From NCBI RefSeq assembly GCF_001017175.1, contig NZ_LCYG01000032.1, positions 186,001-250,000 on the forward strand: a DNA stretch of 64,000 bases, given 5' to 3'. Below the pieces are notes generated by a model. It was given only the letters and a program-made list of their open reading frames with translations. It made no database searches and was not told where the DNA came from. Positions 24,473 to 34,331 of the stretch are shown in pieces. The position numbers and the translations under genes are program-made. Every line of letters starts with the position of its first letter. Positions within the stretch are counted from its first letter, which is position 1. Source of the DNA: Microvirga vignae. GTDB lineage: Bacteria > Pseudomonadota > Alphaproteobacteria > Rhizobiales > Beijerinckiaceae.

Positions 24473-26796
24473 CCCATCGGCCTCCCCCGCAAGCTCTCAC
24501 AGGCACGCAGGACCGCCTCCGGCGTCGCAGGCGCATTCAGCGGCACAGGCTTCGAGGGATCGAGCGAGTGTATCGCATCGGCCAATGCACAGAACACGCT
24601 GTTGGCCAGCATGAGCGGTGGTTCGCCCACGGCCTTCGAGCGGTAGATCGTCTCTTCCCGGTTGGCATTGGGATAAAGCGCCACGCGGAAATCGGCAGGC
24701 ACATCAGAGGCCACCGGGATCTTGTAGGTAGACGGCGCATGTGTGAGCAGATGTCCTTCCTTGCTGAATACCAGTTCCTCGGTGGTGAGCCAGCCCATGC
24801 CCTGCACGAAGCCGCCCTCGATCTGCCCCACGTCGATCGCTGGATTCAGAGAGCGTCCGACATCGTGAAGGATGTCCGTACGCAGAAGCTTGTTCTCGCC
24901 AGTCAGCGTATCGACGATGACTTCGGAGCACGCTGCGCCATAGGCGAAGTAGAAGAAGGGCCGGCCCGTACCCTTGGCGCGATCCCATGTGATCTTCGGC
25001 GTCTTATAATGACCTGCTTCTGAGAGCTGGACTCGGGCGAGGATGCACTTCTTTGCAAGCTCGTCGAAAGGAATGCTCTCGTTGCCGATGAACACGCGTT
25101 CGTCGCGGAACTCGATCTGGTCTTCCGGCACGCTATAAGCTTCGGAAGCATAGGCGATCATGCGCTTCTTGATCGTACCTGCCGCGATCTTCGCCGCCAT
25201 GCCGTTGAGATCGGAGCCGGACGAGGCAGCCGTCGGCGAGGTATTGGGCACCTTCGCCGTCGTCGTCGCCGTGATACGCACGCGTTCCATGCCGATGCCG
25301 AATTCCTCGGCCACCACCTGAGCCACCTTGATGTACAGCCCCTGCCCCATCTCAGTGCCGCCATGGTTCAGATGTACCGAGCCGTCCTGATACACATGCA
25401 CCAGAGCTCCCGCCTGGTTCATGTGGGTCAGCGTGAAGCTGATGCCGAATTTCACGGGGGTCAGCGCGATTCCGCGCTTCATGATCGGCGAGGAGGCGTT
25501 GAAAGCCGCAATCTCCTCGCGGCGAATGCGGTAATTCGAGGTCTCTTCGAGCGTGCGCACGAGGTTGTGGAGAGTATCGGGCTCCTCCACCTCCATGCCA
25601 TAAGGTGTAAGGTTCTCGGCCCCCCGGTAGAAATTGGCGTAGCGCACATCGAGCGGATCGCGGCCTGTCGCCCAAGCTATCTGATCCATCACATGCTCGA
25701 TGGCGAGCATTCCCTGCGGACCGCCGAAGCCCCGGAAGGCTGTGTTGGACACCGTGTTGGTCTTCAGTCGTTTCGAGGAGATGTGGACGGCAGGCATCCA
25801 ATAGGCGTTGTCCGCATGAAACATCGCGCGGTCCACCACGCCGGCGGAGAGATCCGCCGAATAGCCGCACCGTGCGAGCAGATCGACGCCGTAACCCTGG
25901 ATGCGCCCCTCGTCATCGAAGCCGACGCGCCAGTCGCAGCGGAAATCGTGCCGCTTGCCGGTGAGGAGGAAATCGTCGTCACGATCAAGACGGATCTTGC
26001 ACGGTCTCCCCGTGATGCGCGCGGCGAGAGCCGCCGTCACGGCCCATTGCGTTGCCTGGCTCTCCTTGCCACCGAAGCCACCACCCATGCGACGGGTTTC
26101 GCAAGTCACATAAGAATCCGGAATGTCGAGCACGCGGGCGACGACGTGCTGCACTTCCGTGGGATGCTGCGTCGAGGAATAGACGTGGACATCGCCATCC
26201 TCGCCCGGAATAGCGAAGGCTACTTGGCCCTCAAGGTAAAAGTGCTCCTGCCCGCCAATGCGAAACTGACCTTCGAGCTTGTGAGGCGCTGTGGCGATAG
26301 CGGCATCCGCATCGCCGCGACCATAGGAATAATCCGGCAGGACGGTTTCCCCGCGCGCCAGCGCATCCTCGACAGTGATGCTCGGCGTCTCGGACTCGAT
26401 TTCCATCACTGCTTTCTTCACCGCACGCCGTGCGATATCGCGGCTTGTTGCGACGACGGCGAAGACGGCCTGTCCGAGAAAGCTGATTTCGCTGTCGACG
26501 AACAGAGGATCGTCGCCGAAGGCAGGCGATACGTCGTTCTTCCCGGGAATGTCGGCGACCGTGAGAACAGCAATCACGCCAGGCGCATTACGAACGGCGG
26601 AGACATCCAGCGAGACCAGCCGACCGCGCGCTTTCGGCGCCTGGCCGACGGCGACGTGGAGCGTGCCCTCCGGCTCGCGGATGTCGTCGATATATTGCGC
26701 AACGCCCTGCACGTGCTTGGGGCCGGAATCATGCGGCAGAGGCTTACGGACGTGGCGGAGCGTCTCGGCGTCGATGGGTTTGGTGGGGGCGTTCAT
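24469..26796 (-). CDS. xdhB: Xanthine dehydrogenase molybdopterin-binding subunit XdhB
   Basis: A subunit of about 775 residues that carries the molybdenum cofactor and oxidises hypoxanthine and xanthine to urate. Visible blocks are HDSGPKHVQGVAQYIDDI at the start, RRMGGGFGGKESQ near 240, AFRGFGGPQGMLAIEHVMDQIA near 345, and the C-terminal KAVGEPPLMLANSVF, which contains the catalytic Glu about 50 residues from the end. An ATG at 26796 or a GTG at 26802 (overlapping the xdhA stop) may start it. It works as a heterotetramer with XdhA in the cytoplasm. Confidence 0.95.
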   Translation of the reverse strand: MNAPTKPIDAETLRHVRKPLPHDSGPKHVQGVAQYIDDIREPEGTLHVAVGQAPKARGRLVSLDVSAVRNAPGVIAVLTVADIPGKNDVSPAFGDDPLFVDSEISFLGQAVFAVVATSRDIARRAVKKAVMEIESETPSITVEDALARGETVLPDYSYGRGDADAAIATAPHKLEGQFRIGGQEHFYLEGQVAFAIPGEDGDVHVYSSTQHPTEVQHVVARVLDIPDSYVTCETRRMGGGFGGKESQATQWAVTAALAARITGRPCKIRLDRDDDFLLTGKRHDFRCDWRVGFDDEGRIQGYGVDLLARCGYSADLSAGVVDRAMFHADNAYWMPAVHISSKRLKTNTVSNTAFRGFGGPQGMLAIEHVMDQIAWATGRDPLDVRYANFYRGAENLTPYGMEVEEPDTLHNLVRTLEETSNYRIRREEIAAFNASSPIMKRGIALTPVKFGISFTLTHMNQAGALVHVYQDGSVHLNHGGTEMGQGLYIKVAQVVAEEFGIGMERVRITATTTAKVPNTSPTAASSGSDLNGMAAKIAAGTIKKRMIAYASEAYSVPEDQIEFRDERVFIGNESIPFDELAKKCILARVQLSEAGHYKTPKITWDRAKGTGRPFFYFAYGAACSEVIVDTLTGENKLLRTDILHDVGRSLNPAIDVGQIEGGFVQGMGWLTTEELVFSKEGHLLTHAPSTYKIPVASDVPADFRVALYPNANREETIYRSKAVGEPPLMLANSVFCALADAIHSLDPSKPVPLNAPATPEAVLRACESLRGRPMG

Positions 26797-26801
26797 GGCC
26801 A

Positions 26802-28283
26802 CTACTCCGCCGCCTCAAGCGCCTCGCGCTGGCCAATGATCCGCGTGGCGCGGGTTTCGCCCGAGGCCGTCTCGCTCAGGGCCTTGAACACGAGGTTTCG
26901 AGCCACCGTCGCGCGATAGGCGGCCGATGCGCGATGATCGCCGAGAGGCTGGTAATCGCGGGCGATCGCGGCCATTGCCTCGCCCCAGCTGGACGGATCA
27001 TCGAGGGAAACGCCAACAAGCGCGGCTTCCGTTTCCGTGGCACGTTTCGGAATGCCCGCCATGCCGCCGAAAGCGACGCGGGCCTCGGCGACGCGGCGGC
27101 CATCAAGCATGAACTTGAAGGCGCCCATGACGGCGGAGATATCCTCGTCGAAGCGCTTCGAGACCTTGTAAGCGCGAAAGGTCTCATGCGCCTTCAGCTT
27201 CGGTACCGCGATCCTGCGCACGAACTCGCCAGGCCGGCGATCCTGCTCGCGATAGGCGATGAAGAAATTATCGAGGGGAATGACGCGGGTGTTCTCGCCC
27301 TGGCACAGCTCAAGCGTGGAGCCGAGGGCGATGAGCGCGGGTGCAAGATCGCCGATGGGTGAGCCGTTGGCGATATTCCCGCCGACCGTTCCCGAAGCAC
27401 GCACCTGGGCCGATCCGAAGCGGCGCATGAGTTCGCTGAGATCGCGATCGATCGATCCAAGGCTCGCGAAAGCCTGCGTATGCGTGACCGTCGCGCCGAT
27501 GGTTAGCGTATCGGCGCTGTCCTCAATCCAGTCGAGGCCAGCGACGCGCCCCAGCCAGATGATCTTCTCCAGCTCGACCATGCCTTTTGTGATCCAAAGG
27601 CCGACATCGGTGCAGCCGGCGACCAGTGTGGCATCGGGATGCTGCGCATAGAGAGCCGCAAGAGAGGCTTCGCTCGCGGGAGCAGCGAAGAAGCAGGTGT
27701 CAGAGCCGATGAAGATGTCCTGACCATCGGTGAGCTCATCGAGACTACGCGCCGTTGTCTCGTTCGCTTGAGAGAATGCGTCATGCGGTGCGCTCGCGCA
27801 GGCATCGAGGGCCGCCTCGACGATGGGTCTGTAACCCGTGCAGCGGCAGAGATTGCCTGCCAGAGCATCGTTGATACGTTCACGATCTAAAGGCCGCTCG
27901 GCTTCCTGATAGAGCGTGAACAGGCTCATCACGATGCCGGGCGTGCAGAAGCCGCATTGGGAGCCGTGATGCGCCACCATGGAGGACTGGACCGGATGCA
28001 ACTCTCCGCTTTTCGCCAGATCCTCGATGGTCACGAGCTCTGCGCCGTCGATTTGGCCCAGCAGCAGGATGCAGGCATTGATGGGCTCGTAATGAACGCG
28101 CCCGCCCCGCACGCGGCCGAGAGCCACCGTGCAGGCACCGCAATCGCCTTCGGCGCAGCCCTCCTTCGTTCCAACCCGGCGTTCCTGAAGTCTCAAGTAG
28201 TCCAGGAGTGTGGTGCGCGGGTGAAAGCCAGAAACCTCAATGGGCTGTCCATTCCGCCAGAAGCGGATTGCGTCTCGTGCCAA
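26802..28283 (-). CDS. xdhA: Xanthine dehydrogenase small subunit XdhA (2Fe-2S and FAD domains)
   Basis: A 493-residue subunit. The N-terminal ferredoxin-like domain binds one 2Fe-2S cluster with C43, C48 and C51 (GCAEGDCGACTVAL). A second cluster domain has CGFCTPGIVMSLF and LCRCTGYRPIVEA. From about 185 the FAD domain follows, with TLVAGCTDVGLWITKG and GGNIANGSPIGDLAPALIALGS. It passes electrons from XdhB to NAD. The start is TTG at 28283, supported by a strong GGAGGAAG ribosome binding site 6-7 bases upstream. It is the first gene of the purine operon. Confidence 0.95.
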   Translation of the reverse strand: MARDAIRFWRNGQPIEVSGFHPRTTLLDYLRLQERRVGTKEGCAEGDCGACTVALGRVRGGRVHYEPINACILLLGQIDGAELVTIEDLAKSGELHPVQSSMVAHHGSQCGFCTPGIVMSLFTLYQEAERPLDRERINDALAGNLCRCTGYRPIVEAALDACASAPHDAFSQANETTARSLDELTDGQDIFIGSDTCFFAAPASEASLAALYAQHPDATLVAGCTDVGLWITKGMVELEKIIWLGRVAGLDWIEDSADTLTIGATVTHTQAFASLGSIDRDLSELMRRFGSAQVRASGTVGGNIANGSPIGDLAPALIALGSTLELCQGENTRVIPLDNFFIAYREQDRRPGEFVRRIAVPKLKAHETFRAYKVSKRFDEDISAVMGAFKFMLDGRRVAEARVAFGGMAGIPKRATETEAALVGVSLDDPSSWGEAMAAIARDYQPLGDHRASAAYRATVARNLVFKALSETASGETRATRIIGQREALEAAE

Positions 28284-28406
28284 GATCTTCCTCCGCCGGG
28301 TTATTCCCGGCCTCTTATGGTGGGCCGGGAAGAATGACGGAGCAAGGGCTTTTCGCCAAGAGGACCATTCGAGGGCTCTTCTCGAGCTTCCCGCGAACCC
28401 TTGAGC

Positions 28407-28847
28407 TTACCAGGTACCCGTATTCGGCATGGAAGCCCAGGGTTCCTGCACAGGCCTGGGTTCGCCGCGCTGCAGCAATTCGATGGATATGTTGTCGGGA
28501 GTCTTGATGAAGGCCATGTAGCCGTCGCGAGGCGGACGGTTGATTGTAATTCCGGCATCCATCAACTTCTGGCAGGTTTCGTAGATATCATCGACCCGGT
28601 AGGCGAGATGGCCGAAATTCCGGCCACCCGAATATTCGTGCTCGTCCCAGTTATAGGTGAGTTCCAGAAGCGGGGCCTTGGTGTCCTTGGCCTTCTCCGC
28701 ATCCCCGGGAGCCGCCAGGAAGACAAGGGTGAAACGGCCCTTCTCGTTCTCCGTCCGGCGGACTTCGACGAGGCCGAACTTGTTGCAGAAGAAATCGAGG
28801 GATCGCTCCAGGTTCGAGACCCGGACCATCGTGTGGAGGTATTCCAT
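28407..28847 (-). CDS. gloA: Lactoylglutathione lyase (glyoxalase I)
   Basis: A 146-residue protein of the vicinal oxygen chelate fold, matching glyoxalase I, which isomerises the methylglyoxal-glutathione adduct. The four metal ligands are visible as His5 (LHTMVRV), Glu in [10 protein letters not shown], His in [10 protein letters not shown] and Glu in [10 protein letters not shown]. The C-terminal 20 residues ([16 protein letters not shown]) extend a little beyond the shortest homologues. It is encoded between xdhA and the divergent pepN. Confidence 0.93.
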   Translation of the reverse strand: MEYLHTMVRVSNLERSLDFFCNKFGLVEVRRTENEKGRFTLVFLAAPGDAEKAKDTKAPLLELTYNWDEHEYSGGRNFGHLAYRVDDIYETCQKLMDAGITINRPPRDGYMAFIKTPDNISIELLQRGEPRPVQEPWASMPNTGTW

Positions 28848-29047
28848 AGACCATCTCTCCTATGCGTTCGGCTTACCGTGATGGCGCATTTGGCGGAGAG
28901 ATCAAGCCTCATGCTTTATACCCCCGGAAAAAGCCTTGGAATTGTCCAAGTGGGCGTGACTTTTATCGCTAGTCGATTCAGACAATCTTGCCCCTTACCG
29001 CCGAGCCCCTAAGCTATAACGCAATCACATTTCACAGAGAGTTGCCG

Positions 29048-31705
29048 ATGCGCACCGATGTCGCCCAGCTTGTCCGCCTTGAGGATTATCGGCCGAGCGA
29101 TTTCCTGATCGACCGTGTCGAGCTGGATGTCAGGCTTCATCCCACGATGACGAAGGTGACGGCGACGCTCTCCATGCGGCCCAACCCAGCCGGGCGTTCG
29201 GACGTGCCGCTGGTGCTCGATGGCGACGAGGTCAACCTGAAGGCGATCGCGCTCGATGAGCGTGTATTGGAGGTTGGGGAGTTCGAGGCCTCGCCCCAAT
29301 CTCTCGTGATTTCCCAGCCACCGCAGCAGCCCTTCAGGCTCACCATTGAGACCGAGATCGACCCCACGGCGAACACTAAACTCATGGGGCTTTACCGCTC
29401 CAGCGGCAACTACTGCACGCAATGCGAGGCGGAAGGTTTCAGGCGCATTACCTATTTTCTCGACCGCCCCGATGTACTCGCCGTCTATACCACGCGCATC
29501 GAAGCTGAGCGGGTGGAGGCTCCCGTACTGCTCGGCAATGGCAACCCGGTCGAGAGTGGCGCTGTCGAGGGCACCGGCCGGCATTATGCCATCTGGCACG
29601 ATCCTTTCCCGAAGCCGTCCTATCTCTTCGCACTCGTCGGCGGACGCCTGGGCCGTGTTGCAAAGCCTTTCACGACCATGAGCGGACGTAAAGTGGAGAT
29701 CGCCGTTTATGTAGAGCCCGGCAAGGAGCATCGTGCCGACTATGCGCTCGATGCGCTCGAGCGTTCCATGATCTGGGACGAGAAGGTCTTCGGCCGCGAA
29801 TACGATCTCGACGTGTTCAACATCGTCGCCGTATCCGACTTCAATATGGGCGCGATGGAGAACAAGGGCCTCAACATCTTCAATGATAAATACGTGCTCG
29901 CCTCGCCTGAGACCGCGACGGACACGGACTACGCGAATATCGAAGCGATCATCGCGCACGAGTACTTCCACAACTGGTCCGGCAACCGCGTGACCTGCCG
30001 CGACTGGTTCCAGCTCTGCCTGAAGGAGGGCCTGACGGTCTTCCGCGACCAGGAATTCTCATCCGACGAGCGGTCGCGCCCGGTGCATCGCATCGCAGAG
30101 GTGAAAACCTTGAGGGCACGGCAGTTCCTGGAGGACTCGAGCCCCCTCTCCCATCCGGTTCGCCCGAGCCAGTATCGGGAGATCAACAACTTCTACACCG
30201 CCACCGTCTACGAGAAGGGCGCCGAGATTGTGCGCATGCTCAAGACCATCATTGGCGATGAGGATTTCCGGCGCGGGATGGATCTCTACTACGAAAGCTG
30301 CGACGGCACCGCTGCGACGGTCGAGGATTTCCTGAAGGCTTTCGCCGATGTGACGGGCCGAGACCTCTCCCACTTCTCGCATTGGTACGCGCAATCCGGC
30401 ACTCCGCGCGTGAACGTGCACGGACATTACGACGAGGCCGCAAAGACTTATCGCATCGATTTCAAGCAGCAGATTCCTCCAACGCCCGGACAGCCCACCA
30501 AGGAGCCGATGGTGATCCCTGTCGTGTTGGGTCTCGTGAGCCAGGATGGGCAGCCCATGCAGGCGGCCTGCGAGCGCGTGAGTACGCGCGGCGTATTTCT
30601 TCTGGATAAGGCTGAGGACAGCATCACCTTCACGGGCGTAAGCTCCCGCCCTGTTCCGTCCGTCTTCCGCGGCTTCTCGGCACCGGTGAAGGTGTCTCTC
30701 GACCTCTCAAGCGAAGAGCTTCTCGTGCTGCTCCGGCACGACACGGATGCCTTCAATCGCTGGCAGGCGGCGCAGACGGTTGCAATGCGTATGCTCGTAT
30801 CTCTCTCGACAGGTGTCGCAGTACGCGATGAGGAGATGAACTCGCTCGCCTCCGCCTTCTGCTCCTTCATGGATAGGGACGCCTTGAGCGATCCTGCCTT
30901 CGCCGCGCTCGTTCTGACGCTGCCGAGCGAGGCCGATATCGCTCAGGAGATTGGCAAGGATGTGGATCCCGATGCGATCCATCGTGCCCGCAAGGAGGTG
31001 CGCCGGCACATCGGCCGCGCCTGCTTCGAGCACCTGACTGATTTCTACCGTACCCTCGCTGAGACCGAAGCCTACAGCCCGGATGCGGCCAGTGCCGGGA
31101 GACGAGCGCTGCGCAATGCTGCCCTCGATCTCCTGACGGCCGCAGATCAGCAAGCGGGGGAGAAGCTCGCGAGCGAACAGTTCGAGACGGCCAGCAACAT
31201 GACGGACCGTCTCGCCTCCTTGGGCGTACTCATGACGATTCCGGGCATGGTGCGTGAGAACGCCATAGGAGATTTCGAGCAGCGTTATCGCAACGAACCT
31301 CTCGTTCTCGACAAATGGTTCACTCTGCAGGCAGCCATCCCGGAGGATACGACGCTTGATCGTGTGAAGCGCCTGATGGAGCACCCCGCCTTCTCCATCA
31401 ACAACCCGAACCGGGTGCGCTCCTTGATCGGAAGCTTCGCGATGCTCAATCAGGTTCAGTTCAACCGAAAGGACGGAGCAGGTTATGCGCTCCTCGCATC
31501 CATCGTGTTGCGTGCCGACGAGTTGAACCCACAACTCGCATCACGTCTGCTCACTGCCTTCAGCACGTGGAAGATGATGGAATCGACACGCCGGTCTCAC
31601 GCGCGGCGCGCGCTGCAATCCATCGCGCAAAAACCGAATCTTTCCCGCGATGTAGGAGACATTGTGAATCGGTCGCTTGAAGAAAACACAGCCGGCCAAG
31701 ATTAA
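29048..31705 (+). CDS. pepN: Aminopeptidase N
   Basis: An 885-residue M1 metallopeptidase that removes N-terminal amino acids from peptides in the cytoplasm. The exopeptidase motif MGAMENKGLN is near residue 262, and the zinc motif HEYFHNWSGNRVTCRDWFQ, with the third ligand Glu in LKEGLTVFRD, lies near 300-325. The C-terminal helical domain is complete to RRSHARRALQSIAQ. The ATG at 29048 fits the family start (RLEDYRPSDFLIDRVELDVRL); an upstream open extension is not conserved. In other Rhizobiales it precedes a pleC-like kinase, as here. Confidence 0.96.
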   Translation: MRTDVAQLVRLEDYRPSDFLIDRVELDVRLHPTMTKVTATLSMRPNPAGRSDVPLVLDGDEVNLKAIALDERVLEVGEFEASPQSLVISQPPQQPFRLTIETEIDPTANTKLMGLYRSSGNYCTQCEAEGFRRITYFLDRPDVLAVYTTRIEAERVEAPVLLGNGNPVESGAVEGTGRHYAIWHDPFPKPSYLFALVGGRLGRVAKPFTTMSGRKVEIAVYVEPGKEHRADYALDALERSMIWDEKVFGREYDLDVFNIVAVSDFNMGAMENKGLNIFNDKYVLASPETATDTDYANIEAIIAHEYFHNWSGNRVTCRDWFQLCLKEGLTVFRDQEFSSDERSRPVHRIAEVKTLRARQFLEDSSPLSHPVRPSQYREINNFYTATVYEKGAEIVRMLKTIIGDEDFRRGMDLYYESCDGTAATVEDFLKAFADVTGRDLSHFSHWYAQSGTPRVNVHGHYDEAAKTYRIDFKQQIPPTPGQPTKEPMVIPVVLGLVSQDGQPMQAACERVSTRGVFLLDKAEDSITFTGVSSRPVPSVFRGFSAPVKVSLDLSSEELLVLLRHDTDAFNRWQAAQTVAMRMLVSLSTGVAVRDEEMNSLASAFCSFMDRDALSDPAFAALVLTLPSEADIAQEIGKDVDPDAIHRARKEVRRHIGRACFEHLTDFYRTLAETEAYSPDAASAGRRALRNAALDLLTAADQQAGEKLASEQFETASNMTDRLASLGVLMTIPGMVRENAIGDFEQRYRNEPLVLDKWFTLQAAIPEDTTLDRVKRLMEHPAFSINNPNRVRSLIGSFAMLNQVQFNRKDGAGYALLASIVLRADELNPQLASRLLTAFSTWKMMESTRRSHARRALQSIAQKPNLSRDVGDIVNRSLEENTAGQD

Positions 31706-31898
31706 GATCACAGTGACAAGTGCCACCGCGACTTATCCAGAACTATCCCCAGGCCGAGCCGGGAATAAGAATTTTTTATTAACCAAACCGTCGGCATAGC
31801 TAGACAAATCAGCCACCCGTGATTCTATTGTTAGTGATTCGGAGAGATGCGGCACGTCCTCCGAATGAGGACAGTAACGGTTCCGAAGGGAGCATCGC

Positions 31899-34229
31899 AT
31901 GGCGGGGGCGGTGACCGCATGCGTACCCGCGCGCACGGGTACGATTCTGGGCGTAGCGCGATCGGACGCGAACCCGGCTTATCGTCGGCTCGAGCAGTAC
32001 GAATCCTTGCTCCGGCTCGCAGTTCCTGCCGTTCTCATTATCTTTCTCATCACGCTCGCCGGCAGCGCCTGGGTTCAGATCCGCGACGGCCGACGCGACG
32101 CTATGCTCGACGCGATCCAGGACATCGACATCATTGCCTCGCTTTCGTCCGCCAAGCTCGGCACCTATCGCGCTCCCGCTGACAAAGCACAGGCTGCCGC
32201 GCAACTCGCCGCCCTCATCAAGGAAATGCCAGCCAGCGCCCTGAGCCAGAGCCGAAGCCTCTTTCTCATCGGCCAGTCCAGTGCTGTGCTTGCCATGCAT
32301 CCGCAGACGGATAGCGTGCCGCAGACGCTTTCTGAGGTTTTAGGCGATGCGCAACCACTGGCGTTGTTCGCGGATCGTGCGGGTGTGATGACGATCAGAA
32401 TGTCTGACGGCAACGAGGGCATTGCGACCGTTCGCTCGCTTCCCTCCTCCTCCGGTCAGATCGCTATCATCCAGCCTCTGCCCCATGTTCTTTCCGGCTG
32501 GTGGACGCGCACCATCGGGCATGTCTCCCTCCTTGGTGCGACGATCATGGTGCTTCTCGGGATCGGCGTCGCCTACATGATGCAGGCAAACCGCGCTCGC
32601 GCTGCCGATGAGGTTTGCGAGAAGGTGCGCGACCGCATCGACTCCGCCCTCAATCGTGGACGCTGCGGCCTGTGGGATTGGGATATCGGACGCGGACGCA
32701 TCTACTGGTCCGACTCCATGTATGAGCTGCTCGGTTACGAGCGGCAGGACGAGTTTCTCTCGTTCGGTGAAGTGAACGCCATGATCCATCCCGAGGATCA
32801 GGATCTTTACGCACTCGCCGAACAGCTGGCTTCCGCCACCACCTCTCTTGCCGATTTCGAATTCCGCATTCGCAGCGTGACGGGCGATTGGGTGTGGCTG
32901 CGCGCCCGCGCGGAGCTGATGAACGATCCGGACGACGCCGCAAGCCACCTCGTCGGCATCGCCGTGGATGTCACCGAGCAGCGCGGCCTGGAGGAAAAGA
33001 CTGCCCGCGCCGATGCGCGCCTGCACGATGCCATCGAGGCCATCTCCGAAGCCTTCGTGCTCTGGGATGCGAACAATAATCTCGTGCTCTGCAATTCGAA
33101 ATTCCAGAAGCTCCACGAGCTGCCGCCGGACGCCGATCTCCAGGGCAAGTCCTATGCAGAAGTAATGGCGCTTGGCCGTCCGCCGGAAGTGCAGCACCAG
33201 TTCCTGCGCCGCGAGCAGCAGGATGTGGGCGCCCGTACTTTCGAAGCGCGTCTTCAGGATGGCCGCTGGCTACAGATCAACGAGCGCCGCACCAAGGATG
33301 GCGGCTATGTGTCCGTGGGCACGGACATCACCGCGCTCAAGCGCCATGAGCATCGCCTCGTTGAGTCCGAGAAGGAACTCATCGCCACCGTACTCGATCT
33401 CAAGCAATCGCGCCAGAAACTCGAAGCGCAGACGCACCAGCTGGCGGATCTCGCCGAACGCTATCTCGACCAGAAGGCGCAGGCCGAGAGCGCCAACCGC
33501 GCCAAATCGGAATTCCTGGCCAACATGAGCCACGAGCTGCGCACACCGCTCAATGCCATCATCGGCTTCGCGGAAGTGATGCAGAGCGGCATCTTCGGTT
33601 CGCTCGGCTCGGAGAAGTACGAAGAATATTGCGCGGACATCCGCTCGAGCGGTGAATATCTTCTGTCCGTGATCAACGACATTCTCGACATGTCGCGCAT
33701 CGAGGCCGGCCGCACGACGCTGAAGAAGCAGTCGCTTGAGGTTCACGCCTCGATTCAGCGTGCGCTGAGACTTGTGAGCGAGCAGACCAAGGCAAAGAAC
33801 CTTTCGGTCTCCGTCGACGTGAACCCGGAAGACATCATGGTTCCGGCCGACGAGCGTGCGCTGCACCAGATCCTCGTCAACCTGCTTCAGAACGCGACGA
33901 AGTTCACGAGCGAAGGCGGCTGCATTACAGTGCGCACTCGTCTCGCAGGCGGCGCGGTGAACATCTATGTCGAGGACAACGGCATCGGTATTCCGGACCA
34001 TGCCCTGCACAAGATCGGCCAGCCCTTCGAGCAGGTCGAGACTGAGTTCTCGAAGAGCTACAAGGGCTCGGGCCTGGGTCTTGCGATTGCCCGCTCGCTT
34101 GCCGAGCTGCACGGCGGCTCGCTTCGCATCAAGAGCCAGGAAGGCCTCGGCACCATCGTGCTCGTCCACCTGCCGCTCACGGAGGCCACAAATGCCGACA
34201 TCGCTCTTGCCGATGCGGCTGCCGCGTAA
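31899..34229 (+). CDS. pleC: PleC-like PAS-domain sensor histidine kinase
   Basis: A 776-residue membrane histidine kinase. Two transmembrane segments (about 40-58 and 205-225) bracket a periplasmic sensor region. Two PAS domains follow (about 250-370 and 375-490), then HisKA with phospho-acceptor H545 in NMSHELRTPLNAIIGFAEVM, and an HATPase domain with N-box LLQNATKF, G1 EDNGIGIP and G2 GSGLGLAIARSLAELHGG. The architecture, FAEVMQSGIFG pattern and position next to pepN and upstream of glnE match rhizobial PleC, which controls the DivK cell-cycle regulator. The name rests on resemblance and synteny recalled from memory. Confidence 0.75.
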   Translation: MAGAVTACVPARTGTILGVARSDANPAYRRLEQYESLLRLAVPAVLIIFLITLAGSAWVQIRDGRRDAMLDAIQDIDIIASLSSAKLGTYRAPADKAQAAAQLAALIKEMPASALSQSRSLFLIGQSSAVLAMHPQTDSVPQTLSEVLGDAQPLALFADRAGVMTIRMSDGNEGIATVRSLPSSSGQIAIIQPLPHVLSGWWTRTIGHVSLLGATIMVLLGIGVAYMMQANRARAADEVCEKVRDRIDSALNRGRCGLWDWDIGRGRIYWSDSMYELLGYERQDEFLSFGEVNAMIHPEDQDLYALAEQLASATTSLADFEFRIRSVTGDWVWLRARAELMNDPDDAASHLVGIAVDVTEQRGLEEKTARADARLHDAIEAISEAFVLWDANNNLVLCNSKFQKLHELPPDADLQGKSYAEVMALGRPPEVQHQFLRREQQDVGARTFEARLQDGRWLQINERRTKDGGYVSVGTDITALKRHEHRLVESEKELIATVLDLKQSRQKLEAQTHQLADLAERYLDQKAQAESANRAKSEFLANMSHELRTPLNAIIGFAEVMQSGIFGSLGSEKYEEYCADIRSSGEYLLSVINDILDMSRIEAGRTTLKKQSLEVHASIQRALRLVSEQTKAKNLSVSVDVNPEDIMVPADERALHQILVNLLQNATKFTSEGGCITVRTRLAGGAVNIYVEDNGIGIPDHALHKIGQPFEQVETEFSKSYKGSGLGLAIARSLAELHGGSLRIKSQEGLGTIVLVHLPLTEATNADIALADAAAA

Positions 34230-34264
34230 GCGACGCGCATTCTTTAACACTAGACAACCAGCAA

Positions 34265-34294
34265 AAGGCGCGACCCGTTTCGGAGCCGCGCCTT
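34265..34294. terminator. Putative terminator between pleC and the RTX gene
   Basis: AAGGCGCG (34265-34272) pairs with CGCGCCTT (34287-34294) around a 14-nt loop, followed by GTCTGTTTT. It lies between two convergent stop codons. The weak U-tract makes it a moderate candidate. Confidence 0.6.
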
Positions 34295-34331
34295 GTCTGT
34301 TTTCATCCGCTGCGCCGGTGCAGCGGTTGGC

